A DNA stretch of 64,000 nt, taken from Sulfitobacter mediterraneus. GTDB lineage: Bacteria; Pseudomonadota; Alphaproteobacteria; Rhodobacterales; Rhodobacteraceae. Location of the stretch: assembly GCF_016801775.1 (NCBI RefSeq), contig NZ_CP069004.1, forward strand, positions 434,001 through 498,000. The letters run 5' to 3'. Position numbers and translations under genes: made by a program. The notes beneath the pieces are model-generated. The model saw nothing but the letters and a program-made list of their open reading frames with translations, made no database searches and was not told the DNA's origin. Positions 18,312 through 27,331 of this stretch are shown here, one piece after another. Each line of letters opens with the position of its first letter. The stretch's first letter is position 1.

Positions 18312-18953
18312 TCAGCTTTGCACTGCCTTTTCCAGCCGCGTTTGAACAACGGCCAGAACATCGCCCGCGACCTCGTCAATCTGGCGGGCGCCGTCGATCA
18401 CCTCGAACCGCTCTGCATATTCTTTGGCCAGTGCCAGAAACCCGGCTCGCATCGCCTTTTGCAGATCTTCGCCAAAGTCCTCGAACCGCTCTTCCACCGT
18501 CTGGCGCGACAGGGCACGCGATAGGCCTTTCGCCGGATCCATGTCGATCAGGATGGTCAGGTCCGGCTCCACCCCGATCATCAGGCTGTGCAACTGATCG
18601 ACGATGCCGCGCAGATCGCCGCGCGACAGCCCCTGATACATCCGCGTGGAATCGGCAAAACGGTCGCAGATCACCACTTTTCCCGCATCCAGTGCCGGCT
18701 GGATCGTGCGTTCCAGATGATCCCGGCGGGCCGCGGTGAACAGCAGGATTTCTGTTCGGGCTGACCAACGATCCGGATCACCCTGCAACACCAAGGCGCG
18801 AATCTCTTCCGCGCCGGGCGAACCGCCCGGCTCACGGGTCAGGACAACGTCGATACCCTGCGCCTCAAGCGTTTCGGCCAAAAGACGCGCCTGCGTCGAT
18901 TTACCAGAACCATCGATGCCTTCAAAACTGATAAAAAGTCCCGGTTGGCTCAC
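18312..18953 (-). CDS. tmk: Thymidylate kinase
   Basis: The 213-residue product phosphorylates dTMP to dTDP. F-E-G-I-D-G-S-G-K-S-T-Q forms the P-loop, R-E-P-G-G-S follows as the DR/E region, I-C-D-R-F-A-D-S-T holds the D-R-F/Y motif, and the lid R-Q-T-V-E-E-R is of the Arg-containing type. Its start overlaps the dac stop by 4 bases (ATGA). Confidence 0.96.
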   Translation of the reverse strand: MSQPGLFISFEGIDGSGKSTQARLLAETLEAQGIDVVLTREPGGSPGAEEIRALVLQGDPDRWSARTEILLFTAARRDHLERTIQPALDAGKVVICDRFADSTRMYQGLSRGDLRGIVDQLHSLMIGVEPDLTILIDMDPAKGLSRALSRQTVEERFEDFGEDLQKAMRAGFLALAKEYAERFEVIDGARQIDEVAGDVLAVVQTRLEKAVQS

Positions 18954-20119
18954 GATGCGTCCTGCGGTCCGGCATTCAGACGCGCCAGCAAATGCTTTGC
19001 GGCGGCCGTCACCTTGACCATGAAGCCGCCCGGTTCAACCGCGTCAGAGGCGACCAGCGGCACGCGCACTTCGGGCAGATCGCCCCGCTCAACCCGCAAT
19101 TCCCCAAGCACGTCCCCCTTGGCAATTGGCGCATGGATCGGGCCGGTGTAGATTACCTCTCCGGTCACTTTGACACCGCCGGAGACCGGCACGAGAACCG
19201 ACAGATCATCCTGCAACTCAAGGCCCACACTGTCGGACACGCCCATGGCAACAGGCGCATCGGCCAGACGTTTGCCGGCCGCGCCCAGCGATTTTTGCGA
19301 GAACTGCCGGAAGGCCCAATTGACGATGGCTTCGGCTTCTTGCGCCCGCTCCGACGAACTGCCCAGACCCGAAAGCACAAAGATCACCCGGCGGTCGCCC
19401 TGTTTGGCCGATCCAACCAAGCCATAACCGGCCTCATTGGTGTGTCCGGTCTTCAGCCCGTCCGCCCCGATCCCAAGGCCGAGCAATGGGTTGCGGTTCG
19501 TGGTGTTTTTTGGCGCACGACCGTCAAAGGCAAACGTGCGCTCCGAGAACAGCGGATAATATTGGGGGAAATCAGTGATGATCCGGTTCGCCAATAGGCC
19601 AAGATCGCGCACCGACATCAGATGTCCGGCCTGCGGCCAGCCATTGGAATTGGCAAAGGTGGAATTGGTCATGCCCAATTGCTGTGCCCGCTGGGTCATC
19701 ATTCGGGCAAAGCCGTATTCGGTGCCATCGGGCGACAAAGCCTCGGCAATCACAGCACAGGCGTCATTGCCGGACAGCACGATAATCCCTCGCAGCAGGT
19801 CTTCGACCTTGACCCGGTCCGTGGTGTCCAGAAACATCGTCGACCCACCATAGGCCATCGCATGGCTGGAGACTGGCAGCTTTTCCACCAGATCCAGACC
19901 GCCGTTCTGTTTGCCCCGTTCAATGGCCTCAAACGCCATGTATAGCGTCATCAGTTTGGACATCGACGCAGGCGGCAAGGGGGTGTCCGCGTTCTTGGTC
20001 AGCAAGACGGTGCCGGTGGTCTGGTCAAAGACATAGGCCGCTGTGGCCTTGGTATCGAAGGCCGCGGCGGGAAGGGCCAGTAGGATCAGCGCCAGGCAGG
20101 CAGCAAAGAAGCGGATCAT
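18950..20119 (-). CDS. D-alanyl-D-alanine carboxypeptidase (PBP5/6 type)
   Basis: This 389-residue penicillin-binding protein has a signal peptide (about 1-20), the S-M-S-K nucleophile tetrad in P-P-A-S-M-S-K-L-M, S-G-N-D and L-K-T-G-H-T motifs, and a C-terminal PBP5_C beta domain (about 290-380). It trims terminal D-Ala from peptidoglycan pentapeptides in the periplasm. It is followed by tmk with a 4-base overlap and preceded by the SPOR lipoprotein 27 bases away. Confidence 0.95.
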   Translation of the reverse strand: MIRFFAACLALILLALPAAAFDTKATAAYVFDQTTGTVLLTKNADTPLPPASMSKLMTLYMAFEAIERGKQNGGLDLVEKLPVSSHAMAYGGSTMFLDTTDRVKVEDLLRGIIVLSGNDACAVIAEALSPDGTEYGFARMMTQRAQQLGMTNSTFANSNGWPQAGHLMSVRDLGLLANRIITDFPQYYPLFSERTFAFDGRAPKNTTNRNPLLGLGIGADGLKTGHTNEAGYGLVGSAKQGDRRVIFVLSGLGSSSERAQEAEAIVNWAFRQFSQKSLGAAGKRLADAPVAMGVSDSVGLELQDDLSVLVPVSGGVKVTGEVIYTGPIHAPIAKGDVLGELRVERGDLPEVRVPLVASDAVEPGGFMVKVTAAAKHLLARLNAGPQDAS

Positions 20120-20146
20120 GAGGGGGGTATGCTCCTGTCGTTCAGA

Positions 20147-21043
20147 TCAATTGGTGACGGCGTATGCGTCAGAGAACCCTTCGGCCTTGATCTTTTTGAT
20201 CAGGTCATTGAGCTCGGATTTGTTGCTGGCCGGGCCAACGACAACGCGCCAGAACGGTTTGCCGTTGGTTTCGCCGCGCTTGATGGTCGGGACAATCCCG
20301 GCGCCGCGCATCTGCTTGGCCACGCGTTTGGCGTTGGCCTCGACGCTGAAGATGCCGATCTGGACATAGGGCCGTTTGAGCGATGAGGCGCTGCGCTTGG
20401 GCGCGGCTTTGGCGGGTTTCGGAGCAGGGGCTTCGGCCACGGGCGTGGCAGGGGCGGCCTCAATCGCAGCGCCAGCGGCGGCGATGGGATCCAGCGTGGT
20501 TTCTGACACCTCGGCGGGCGCGGCCACTGTATCGGTGGTTTCGGGGGCAGGGGCCGGCGCCGTTGGCACGGCGGTCTCTTCGCGGCGCAATGCGGTCACG
20601 TTCAGCTCTGTCGGCGCACCGGCCAGAATGCTGAGCGCCGCCGCCGCATCGGAGGAGATCTGCAGGCGCGGCCCGGGCAATTCGCGCTCGCGACGGAACA
20701 ATGCGCCGATTACGAACTTGCCATTGGCTTGGTTGCGGATGATCACGCGCTCCGGCTCTTGTACATCGGGATGGGCCACCCAGACACCGCCCAGCGAGGG
20801 CCGTCCGTCCCAAAGCCCTTGTTCGGTGGCCGAAAAAATTTCCGGCGCTTCGACGTCGCGTTCAATCAGCTTGGTCGATTGCGTGCTGCCCGCGGCGCTG
20901 GCCTCCGCCTTGGGCTTGGGCAACGGCAGGTTGAACTGCCCGTTCTCATCGCAGCCCGCGAGAAGCGTCAGAGAAAGCGCCGCACCGGTAAAAAGGCGCA
21001 AGCGGGGGCGGGTAAATTGCATGCGGTCAACGGGCCTGCTCAT
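20147..21043 (-). CDS. SPOR-domain lipoprotein
   Basis: The 298-residue product begins with a short leader and lipobox L-L-A-G-C (cleavage before Cys about residue 29), then a Pro/Ala/Glu-rich central region (about 130-215) and a C-terminal SPOR domain (about 220-298, R-P-Y-V-Q-I-G-I-F-S-V-E-A-N-A). SPOR domains bind denuded glycan at division sites. I set the start at 21043; an ATG at 21022 is also possible. Longer in-frame readings run through tRNA-Ser and are excluded. It heads the dac-tmk series. Confidence 0.88.
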   Translation of the reverse strand: MSRPVDRMQFTRPRLRLFTGAALSLTLLAGCDENGQFNLPLPKPKAEASAAGSTQSTKLIERDVEAPEIFSATEQGLWDGRPSLGGVWVAHPDVQEPERVIIRNQANGKFVIGALFRRERELPGPRLQISSDAAAALSILAGAPTELNVTALRREETAVPTAPAPAPETTDTVAAPAEVSETTLDPIAAAGAAIEAAPATPVAEAPAPKPAKAAPKRSASSLKRPYVQIGIFSVEANAKRVAKQMRGAGIVPTIKRGETNGKPFWRVVVGPASNKSELNDLIKKIKAEGFSDAYAVTN

Positions 21044-21258
21044 GATGTTCTGTCCTTGCCTGTGTGTCCCTGTCGGGCACGTTTTTGCCGATTTTCCGGC
21101 AGCACCAATCGTCCCCTGACGGGGATCTTTGCGGCATCCTAACGCGGCAAGTCGCACCTGAAAAGGCTGGCGAGGGCGGATCGGCAAAATTCCCCGACCC
21201 GTCGCGCCATTTCTCGGTTTGCCGAATCGTAACAGGTTGATTAAGGGAGACATATCGC

Positions 21259-21348
21259 GGAGGTTTGGCAGAGTGGTCGAATGCACCGGTCTTGAAAACC
21301 GACGGGCGTGAAAGCGTCCCCAGGGTTCGAATCCCTGAGCCTCCGCCA
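21259..21348 (+). tRNA. tRNA-Ser (anticodon TGA)
   Basis: A 90-base class II tRNA: acceptor GGAGGTT with AGCCTCC (one G-T pair), D arm TGGCAGAGTGGTCGAATGCA, anticodon loop CTTGAAA with TGA at 21293-21295, long variable arm CGGGCGTGAAAGCGTCC, T arm CAGGGTTCGAATCCCTG, discriminator G and encoded CCA. The top anticodon-stem pair is a C-A mismatch. Confidence 0.97.
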
Positions 21349-21373
21349 CCTTTTCCCTCTTCTCGTTGTCATC

Positions 21374-21402
21374 AGGCCGCCCTGCGCGGCCTTTGTGTTT
21401 TT
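21374..21402 (+). terminator. Terminator after tRNA-Ser
   Basis: AGGCCGC and GCGGCCT form a 7-bp stem with a 5-base loop, followed by TTGTGTTTTTC, a good intrinsic terminator 26 bases after the tRNA. Confidence 0.8.
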
Positions 21403-21675
21403 CAGGTCTGTGCATCCCTCGCCAGATCCGGCAGCGGGCCGCTTGGTTCTCGAAAAACATTGTCTCGCCCTGTTGGGGCGGACGACTCTCGTGGAGATCA
21501 CGGGCCAATTGATACGGTCACAACTGGTCAGAAGCCAATCAATAGCCGTTTCACCCTGATGCCTCGAACGATGAACGCCAAGGAAAAGTTCACTTGGCTG
21601 GCGATGGCTCTGCGCAGCATGTGACCCACCGAAAAGATCGGGGGAGAAATGCGAAAACACAAAGAAAGACATGAC
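21403..21675. other. Intergenic region without recognised gene
   Basis: Between the tRNA-Ser terminator and the small lipoprotein I see no conserved protein or RNA. It presumably contains the lipoprotein promoter. Confidence 0.5.
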
Positions 21676-21858
21676 ATGAAACGATACCTTATCCTTGCGG
21701 TTCTGGGCCTCAGCGCCTGCGAAACGCCTGCGGAAATTTCTGCGCGGGAGCAGCTTGATGCCGCCTGTCTGGCAGGAAACCTGCAAGCCTGCGCTGCGGT
21801 TCAGCAACGTGTGGCGGCCGAGAACCTTGCTCTTGCTACAAGTTCTTTGGCGTTCTGA
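21676..21858 (+). CDS. Small lipoprotein
   Basis: A 60-residue protein that starts with a lipoprotein signal peptide, M-K-R-Y-L-I-L-A-V-L-G-L-S-A-C, with Cys15 as the lipidated residue, followed by an Ala-rich helical segment with two further Cys (A-A-C-L-A-G-N-L-Q-A-C). An upstream in-frame ATG at 21649 would put charged residues before the signal peptide and is less likely. The gene is too short for a family call; it resembles the tiny entericidin-like or envelope stress lipoproteins only in form. Confidence 0.6.
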   Translation: MKRYLILAVLGLSACETPAEISAREQLDAACLAGNLQACAAVQQRVAAENLALATSSLAF

Positions 21859-22166
21859 AGAACCAACAGATGGAGCAGACCGAGGTTGGTTGAGCCGCGA
21901 GCGCGCCAGCCAGATTGCTGGGTGAGGGCGGACGCCGCAAATCAGCTTTCTCTGCGCTGGGTCTCTACCTCGCGGGGCGGCGCGACCACCAGTCACCGCT
22001 TGGCTGGGCATGCGAAGTGTCCAGCCAATCAAGAAGGCCATGACCGCCGCGCAGTCGCGACAACTGGGAGAACAGAGAATGGCTATGATATGTATGGTTG
22101 CCGATCTGTCATTGCACTGTCATGCACAGGGACCCGATCTGTGCTTGAATTATGAAAAGATGCTGA
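21859..22166. promoter_or_regulatory. Upstream region of the AraC gene with direct repeats
   Basis: CCGATCTGT occurs at 22101-22109 and again at 22134-22142, 33 bases apart (about three helical turns), just before the AraC-type start at 22167. GTCATTGCAC and GTCATGCAC lie between them. Directly repeated half-sites are usual for AraC regulators, so this may be an autoregulatory site. The rest of the gap shows no gene. Confidence 0.4.
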
Positions 22167-23333
22167 ATGACCTTTGCAAGCATTGACCTGTTTTTTAACA
22201 TCGCCTTGACGGGCATCTGTCTGTTTTGTGCGCATCTGTTGATGCTCAGGCGTCGCGACCCAGGGGTATATTTTCCGCTGGCGTTGCTGTTCCTGTTTCA
22301 GGGCATCTCAACGGGCGTGGCGGTTTTGACCGAGGCTTATGACCCCTCCGGGACCGGGGTGCTGTCGCGGATTAATCTGATCACCGGCGCATTGGAAATC
22401 GCCTGTCCTTTCCTGTTCTGGGTCTATGTGCGCGCATTGACCACAGAAGGCGTGCCAGAGCGCATTGCGAACATTCGAAACCACATTGTTCCGATTGTTT
22501 TCGTGACGCTGTGTTTCTGGACTCTGTTCTTCTTTCCCGTCGAACTGTCTGAGCCCCAATTGGAGGAGGATGTTGCGCAACTGGTGGTGGTTTTGCTTGT
22601 CGGCCTGGCGGTGTTGGTTGCAGATATTGCCTTCAAGATCATGATCGGCACCTATGTCTATCTTACGGTGCGTCGATTGATGGCTTATCAGACCCGGCTG
22701 AAAGATGTTTTTGCCAGCACCGAAAACAGGGAATTGACCTGGGTTTGGGTTATTCTCGCAAGTGCCGGCTTTTATCTCTGCGTCAACTTGGCCTTCACGG
22801 GCTTGATCTGGGTCGGCGCATTTTCCGAAGAAGCGTATGGGCCGTGGGTCTCGACATTGAGCAGTTTTTCACTGCTCGCGTTGTTCTGGGTGATCGGCGT
22901 TTGGGGGCTGCGGCAACGTCCAGGCCTGGTCCGCGGCCCGCTGGTCGAACCGCGCATGCCGGATCTGCCACCCGCTCAAAAATACGAAAAATCCGCACTC
23001 GATCCGGACCGCGCCGAACGCATCGCCCGCAAGATCGAAGCGGCAATGTCCAAGGATCTGCTCTACCGCGATCCGAACCTGTCGCTTTGGGATCTGGCCA
23101 AGCACATCGGCGTGACCTCGCATTATGTCTCGCAAACTCTCAACACCCATCTGGGCAAAAGCTTTTTCGAGCTGGTGAACGGCTGGCGGATCAAGGATGC
23201 GATCAAGCAACTGACAACGACGGACGCGACCATCCTTGTGATCACCTATGACGTCGGCTTCAACTCGCGCTCCGCATTTTACAAGGCCTTCAAACGTGAG
23301 ACCGGCAAGACCCCTACAGATCTGCGCAAGTAG
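22167..23333 (+). CDS. Seven-helix membrane sensor fused to AraC-type DNA-binding domain
   Basis: The 388-residue protein has about seven hydrophobic helices in residues 1-250, followed by a short linker and a C-terminal AraC HTH pair (about 285-388: L-W-D-L-A-K-H-I-G-V-T-S-H-Y-V-S-Q-T-L-N and I-T-Y-D-V-G-F-N-S-R-S-A-F-Y-K-A-F-K-R-E-T-G-K-T-P). It should be a one-component membrane-bound regulator. Its target is not evident: neighbours on both sides are transcribed independently. The ligand is unknown. Confidence 0.88.
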   Translation: MTFASIDLFFNIALTGICLFCAHLLMLRRRDPGVYFPLALLFLFQGISTGVAVLTEAYDPSGTGVLSRINLITGALEIACPFLFWVYVRALTTEGVPERIANIRNHIVPIVFVTLCFWTLFFFPVELSEPQLEEDVAQLVVVLLVGLAVLVADIAFKIMIGTYVYLTVRRLMAYQTRLKDVFASTENRELTWVWVILASAGFYLCVNLAFTGLIWVGAFSEEAYGPWVSTLSSFSLLALFWVIGVWGLRQRPGLVRGPLVEPRMPDLPPAQKYEKSALDPDRAERIARKIEAAMSKDLLYRDPNLSLWDLAKHIGVTSHYVSQTLNTHLGKSFFELVNGWRIKDAIKQLTTTDATILVITYDVGFNSRSAFYKAFKRETGKTPTDLRK

Positions 23334-23386
23334 AAACGCTGAGCCTTTGGGGGAACAAGCGGTGGGGTGAGACGGTGGCAAAGCCG

Positions 23387-23716
23387 CTACTTTGCCAATA
23401 ACGCCTTTTGCACCGTTTCATCCCAGCCCAGATAAAACGCGGTTTGGTCGCGGATCACAGGACGGGTCATGACTTTGGGCTGGGCTGCGATTTGCGCTTC
23501 GGCTTCTGACTCTTTCAACCAGGCATTCAGTCCGCGATAGTCATTGGTGCTGCGATCCACAAGCCGGTCTCCGAATTCTGCAATCAGCTCCGCCAGTTCA
23601 GCTTCGCTCAACGGCTCGGCGCGGACATCGCGAAATCGGATATCCTTGTGTTCCGCTTCCAGCGCCTTGCGGGCCTTTTGGCAAATCGCGCAGGTGCTTA
23701 GACCGTAAATTATCAT
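23387..23716 (-). CDS. ArsC/Spx-family protein
   Basis: A 109-residue thioredoxin-fold protein of the ArsC/YffB family. The N-terminal Cys motif is S-T-C-A-I-C-Q-K-A-R, with a C-x-x-C pair rather than the single Cys of YffB, and the R-P-V-I-R-D segment near residue 85 is the family's Arg motif. The ATG at 23716 follows AGGAGAT; the upstream extension is not needed. It may be an arsenate reductase or a glutathione-dependent thiol reductase. No ars genes are adjacent. Confidence 0.85.
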   Translation of the reverse strand: MIIYGLSTCAICQKARKALEAEHKDIRFRDVRAEPLSEAELAELIAEFGDRLVDRSTNDYRGLNAWLKESEAEAQIAAQPKVMTRPVIRDQTAFYLGWDETVQKALLAK

Positions 23717-23826
23717 CTTGATATCTCCTTGGCGGTGGTGACGCACCTTCAAACGCGCCTCTGCACCCGCCCGTTTTTATTGCTACGTCCCACGCCGCGA
23801 ACGGCACGGGCGGTTGGCTTCAGCCT

Positions 23827-24234
23827 TCAGGCCATCGGTGCGCCGACTTTGCAGCGGGTGATCGCCGCATCGACGTTGAAAAACGCCTGTTCGATGGCCC
23901 TGTCGTCCAGGCTGTTCAGCCGGATCTGAAACACCTTTTCGGCACCGGTTTTGCATTTGACCTTCACCACACCGTTTTGAAGGGGGCCGCTGAAGGTTAC
24001 GGTCGCGTCAACCTCGGTCGGATTGGCAAGGTTCTGTGCCGTGCGTCTGGCGGCTGCCTGACCCTCGGGGTTGAGCCAGCCATCCTTGCCCAGCTTGGCC
24101 TCCGCTTGGCGGAAGGCCGTAACCTTGGCGCTGCGATCATAAAGGGTCGCCTGCGGGAACCGCTTCATCGCGTGGGTGGGCCAGATTTGAAACAACTGTC
24201 CTTCCCCGGTGAATGCAATCAAAAGACCGGCCAT
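23827..24234 (-). CDS. Hypothetical protein
   Basis: I do not recognise this 135-residue protein. It begins M-A-G-L-L-I-A-F-T-G-E-G-Q-L-F and contains alternating basic and hydrophobic stretches, with a single Cys pair (K-C-K, T-R-C-K) in the second half. GGAG lies 9 bases before the ATG at 24234. A conserved-looking beta-rich pattern V-T-F-S-G-P-L-Q-N-G-V-V-K-V-K-C suggests a small barrel. It lies downstream of the caspase gene's stop on the same strand. Confidence 0.6.
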   Translation of the reverse strand: MAGLLIAFTGEGQLFQIWPTHAMKRFPQATLYDRSAKVTAFRQAEAKLGKDGWLNPEGQAAARRTAQNLANPTEVDATVTFSGPLQNGVVKVKCKTGAEKVFQIRLNSLDDRAIEQAFFNVDAAITRCKVGAPMA

Positions 24235-24385
24235 AAAAATACTCCTAGAGGGTCTGCAATGCGGAACCGGTAGCATGGCCGGGCGGTGCAATCCATTGCC
24301 TCAACCAATCAACCTCTGGCGGGGCCAGTGGTGGAGGTCGTGCATAATGTCTTGCCTTAGCCAAAGGTACCCGGCGCAAGCGGCC

Positions 24386-25942
24386 CTATTTACATTTGCC
24401 CGTCGCCCAGTCGCGCAGGCCCTGCTTGAAGACACCGCCGAATGGATGCTGTTTGGACAAGGCCCGGACGTTGTTGTTCTGGGTGTAAGTGGTGCCCTGG
24501 GCGCAAAGCGCTTCTTTGGTCCACTCATGGCAGTTGGAACAGGTCTGATCCTTCCACAATTCCTCCGGAATGCCCTCAATCGGCGCAAACATCGGTGCAA
24601 GCTCTACAATCTCTGAGATACTGAGACCTTGAATGGGCGCACCGCCTGTCGGGAATGGCGTGTCGAAGGTCAGACCAGACAGATCGGCCACCGCAGGTGT
24701 TTCGGGCGTCGCGGCAATGGTTTGGGTTTGGGGCTCAACAGGCGTATCTGCAGCGGCAGCGCGTTCAGCTTTTTCCTTGATGATTTTCAGTTCAAAGGCC
24801 GCCAGCTCGGCATATGTGCCTTGCGGGAACACGTCCAGATATGCCTGATAATCCACCGCTGATCCGCTGCTTTGTGCGGCGGCGATCAGTTCGTCCTCGC
24901 TTGCACTTGGCGTTTGCGGGGCAGGGGGCTCGGGCGCGGCAGCGGTGTCCTGCGTCTTGGGTGCAGGCACGGCGGGTTCTGCGGTGTCCTGGGCGGCGCC
25001 GTCTGAAGGGGCCGCAGGCCCGGTGCCCAGCTCTTTTTCCAACAGGGCGGTCAGGCGCTGACGCCCCTCTTCTTGATACCGGCCCGCAGGATAGCTGCGC
25101 AGGAACAGCATAAGCTGCACGGGATCGTCGCTGACCTTCACGGAATCCCACAACTGCTTTTCCTGCAACTCTTGCGCTGTCAGCTGCTGCTTGGCCTCAA
25201 AAAAGAAATCCCCGGTCAGTGAAGACGTATCCCACGGGGTCTGACGGCCATTGGTCTGTTCAATCACTTCAATACGGGTGCGTTTGAAGGTCTGTTCAAT
25301 CGGCAATCCGACAACGTTGATCTGCACGGCCAAAGCTTTGGTAAAGGGGCTATTGCCGTCCAAACCGTCCAATGCAACGGCGCCCGGCGCCGTGGAATAG
25401 GACAGGAACGTACCAGTCGGCGCTTTCATCTCGGCCAAGCCGTTGTCGTTGAGATCGCGAATGGCCTCAAACGGGTTGTTCCGGCAGGCATCCAGAATGA
25501 CGATATTGGTCTTGTTCTGCGCAGATCGCATTTGCCGCAGGACGGCCTCTGCCTGAACAGCGACCAAGGACAAATCCGCAGCATCGGTCAGGCTGGCATC
25601 CACCGGCAACAGGTAGTTTTCGCCAAACGACTGCACCGCGTGACCGGCGTAGTAGAACAAACCGGTTGCATCCTTTCCTGCCGCACGCAGATCGCGCCCG
25701 AATTGCGCGATCCCTTGGTTCAGCGCGGTTTGCCCGACATCGGTCAGCATCGTGACCTCGAACCCCTTTGCGGTCAGTGCCTGCGCCATCAGAGCGGCAT
25801 CATGCACCGGATTGTCCAGCTGCGTGACAGAAGAATAGCTTCCATTGCCCACAATCAGCGCCAGCCGGGTCTCGGCCCACGCGGACTGCGCCCCGAAACT
25901 CAGCACCAGCAGCGCTGTCCAAAGTCGAAAGATCTGTTTCAT
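24386..25942 (-). CDS. Caspase-like (peptidase C14) protein with C-terminal CXXCH
   Basis: The 518-residue protein has a signal peptide (1-23, ending S-A-W-A), then a caspase p20-like domain (about 24-250) with the catalytic His in Y-Y-A-G-H-A-V-Q and Cys in L-D-A-C-R-N-N-P-F. A Pro/Ala/Glu-rich region spans about 305-450. The last 55 residues contain C-S-N-C-H at 468-472 plus Cys480 and Cys517, the pattern of a covalent heme c site. It is exported, so the protease would act in the periplasm. The gene abuts, without a gap, the YceI-OmpA gene upstream, implying one operon. Confidence 0.88.
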   Translation of the reverse strand: MKQIFRLWTALLVLSFGAQSAWAETRLALIVGNGSYSSVTQLDNPVHDAALMAQALTAKGFEVTMLTDVGQTALNQGIAQFGRDLRAAGKDATGLFYYAGHAVQSFGENYLLPVDASLTDAADLSLVAVQAEAVLRQMRSAQNKTNIVILDACRNNPFEAIRDLNDNGLAEMKAPTGTFLSYSTAPGAVALDGLDGNSPFTKALAVQINVVGLPIEQTFKRTRIEVIEQTNGRQTPWDTSSLTGDFFFEAKQQLTAQELQEKQLWDSVKVSDDPVQLMLFLRSYPAGRYQEEGRQRLTALLEKELGTGPAAPSDGAAQDTAEPAVPAPKTQDTAAAPEPPAPQTPSASEDELIAAAQSSGSAVDYQAYLDVFPQGTYAELAAFELKIIKEKAERAAAADTPVEPQTQTIAATPETPAVADLSGLTFDTPFPTGGAPIQGLSISEIVELAPMFAPIEGIPEELWKDQTCSNCHEWTKEALCAQGTTYTQNNNVRALSKQHPFGGVFKQGLRDWATGKCK

Positions 25943-27004
25943 CTAGTTTTCAAGCACCTTGAATTCGATCCGGCGGTTGTCCCAGCGCCCTTTTTTGGTG
26001 GCGTTGTCTGCAATCGGTTGCGTCTCTCCGTAACCCTTGGCGACCATTGTGTCTTTTGCAAGGCCCTTGCCCTCCAGATAGGTCACGACCGAGGCTGCAC
26101 GAAATTCGGAAAGACGTTGGTTGGAGGCAGCAGAACCGACGCTATCCGTGTGACCGCCCACCTCGATGATCATACCGGGACAGCGCGACATGATGCTGGC
26201 GAGGCTGTCTAACAATGGGCCGGATTTGTTTTCCAAACGTGAAGAACCGGAGGCAAAGTAGATATTCCCTGTGCGCGAAAGGATTTCGAACCGCCCTTTG
26301 CAGGCCGCCTTGTCAAAATCTCCTTCGGCCTCAAGCGCGGCATTGGCCGGCTGCGCGGGCGCGGCCGCAGGGGCCACGGCGAGGGTCGAGGTGTTGCGGG
26401 CAAAAACCCAGTCAAAGGAAACCGTGGCGGAGGGAATGATCTCGACATTTGCGGCATCCTGCAACTTGCCCAAACCTTCGGTCAGGTTGAAATCGGCCAC
26501 AGGCACAGAGATCGGCGTGGCCGAGGCGATGGAAACCAGATCGTCGGTCAGCAAGGTTGCGGTGACCATGGATTGATAGGATTGCTGCACGCCGTGCAGG
26601 TCGACCGTGTAATCCACAGCCACTTTCTTGCGCCGGACTGTCGCCAGATCAGCAATGTCGGCAGGATTGATCTGCGCCGTGATCGTGGCCTCGGGGAATT
26701 TGAACGTTTCAAAGAATAAGAACCGCATGCGGACGTTGCGCAGGTCGATCTTGGTGTCTACGGAATCAAGCAAGACCGTGACCTTGGCCATCCCGCTTTC
26801 GTCGATTGTGCCTTGAAAGGTGGCAAAGCCGCTGGATTCCACAACGGTCTGTTTCTTGACCGACTGGAAACTGAGGTTGGACATCTCTGTGTTGAGCGTC
26901 CAGCCACCCTCAAAAGGGGATTGCGCAGCGGCTGGCAGTGCTGCGATCAAAGAGGATAACAGCGCTGCACAGATCATGCTGAGCCAGGTTTTGCTTTGTG
27001 TCAT
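25943..27004 (-). CDS. YceI-like / OmpA C-terminal fusion protein
   Basis: A 353-residue exported protein: signal peptide (about 1-27), a YceI-like lipocalin-type domain (about 30-215; G-G-W-T-L-N...S-N-L-S-F-Q-S-V-K, K-F-P-E-A-T-I-T) and an OmpA-type peptidoglycan-binding domain (about 245-353; F-A-S-G-S-S-R-L, I-I-E-V-G-G-H-T-D-S-V-G, N-Q-R-L-S-E-F-R-A). It would hold a lipid-binding domain at the cell wall. The ATG at 27004 gives a proper signal peptide; the longer ORF does not. It is the first gene of the pair with the caspase gene. Confidence 0.88.
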   Translation of the reverse strand: MTQSKTWLSMICAALLSSLIAALPAAAQSPFEGGWTLNTEMSNLSFQSVKKQTVVESSGFATFQGTIDESGMAKVTVLLDSVDTKIDLRNVRMRFLFFETFKFPEATITAQINPADIADLATVRRKKVAVDYTVDLHGVQQSYQSMVTATLLTDDLVSIASATPISVPVADFNLTEGLGKLQDAANVEIIPSATVSFDWVFARNTSTLAVAPAAAPAQPANAALEAEGDFDKAACKGRFEILSRTGNIYFASGSSRLENKSGPLLDSLASIMSRCPGMIIEVGGHTDSVGSAASNQRLSEFRAASVVTYLEGKGLAKDTMVAKGYGETQPIADNATKKGRWDNRRIEFKVLEN

Positions 27005-27331
27005 CTTTGATCGCCCTTCTGACGCGGCCGTAAGCACCGCCCGACATTTTTGAATAAATTGTATGAACCGCGCGATGGTGGCCCCATCTTGGATACCGAT
27101 CAAGGGTTTACCGCAGGATTTGTTGTTTTTGTGCGCATGGGCGGTGGTCGAGGTTCGGTCGCGATCTGAGGGGAGGGCGATGCGCGGCCTTCTGGCATTT
27201 GCAGGGCGGGGTCCAAGCGCCGCGTCCATCCTTGCCAGAAAGACAGGAAAAAGGCCAGCAAGCATATCCCGCTCACTGGCCACTAAAAATCACATCCGGC
27301 GCTGCATTCCAGCGCGGCTGTTGATCAACCC
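27005..27331. other. Intergenic region upstream of the YceI-OmpA gene
   Basis: About 330 bases between the cytochrome c' stop and the OmpA start. I see no credible gene or RNA; it must contain the promoter of the OmpA-caspase pair. Confidence 0.5.

Noticed and set aside
21044-21508. N-terminal extension of the SPOR protein
   Set aside because: It would read antisense through tRNA-Ser and has no signal peptide; the lipobox start at 21043 is clearly better.
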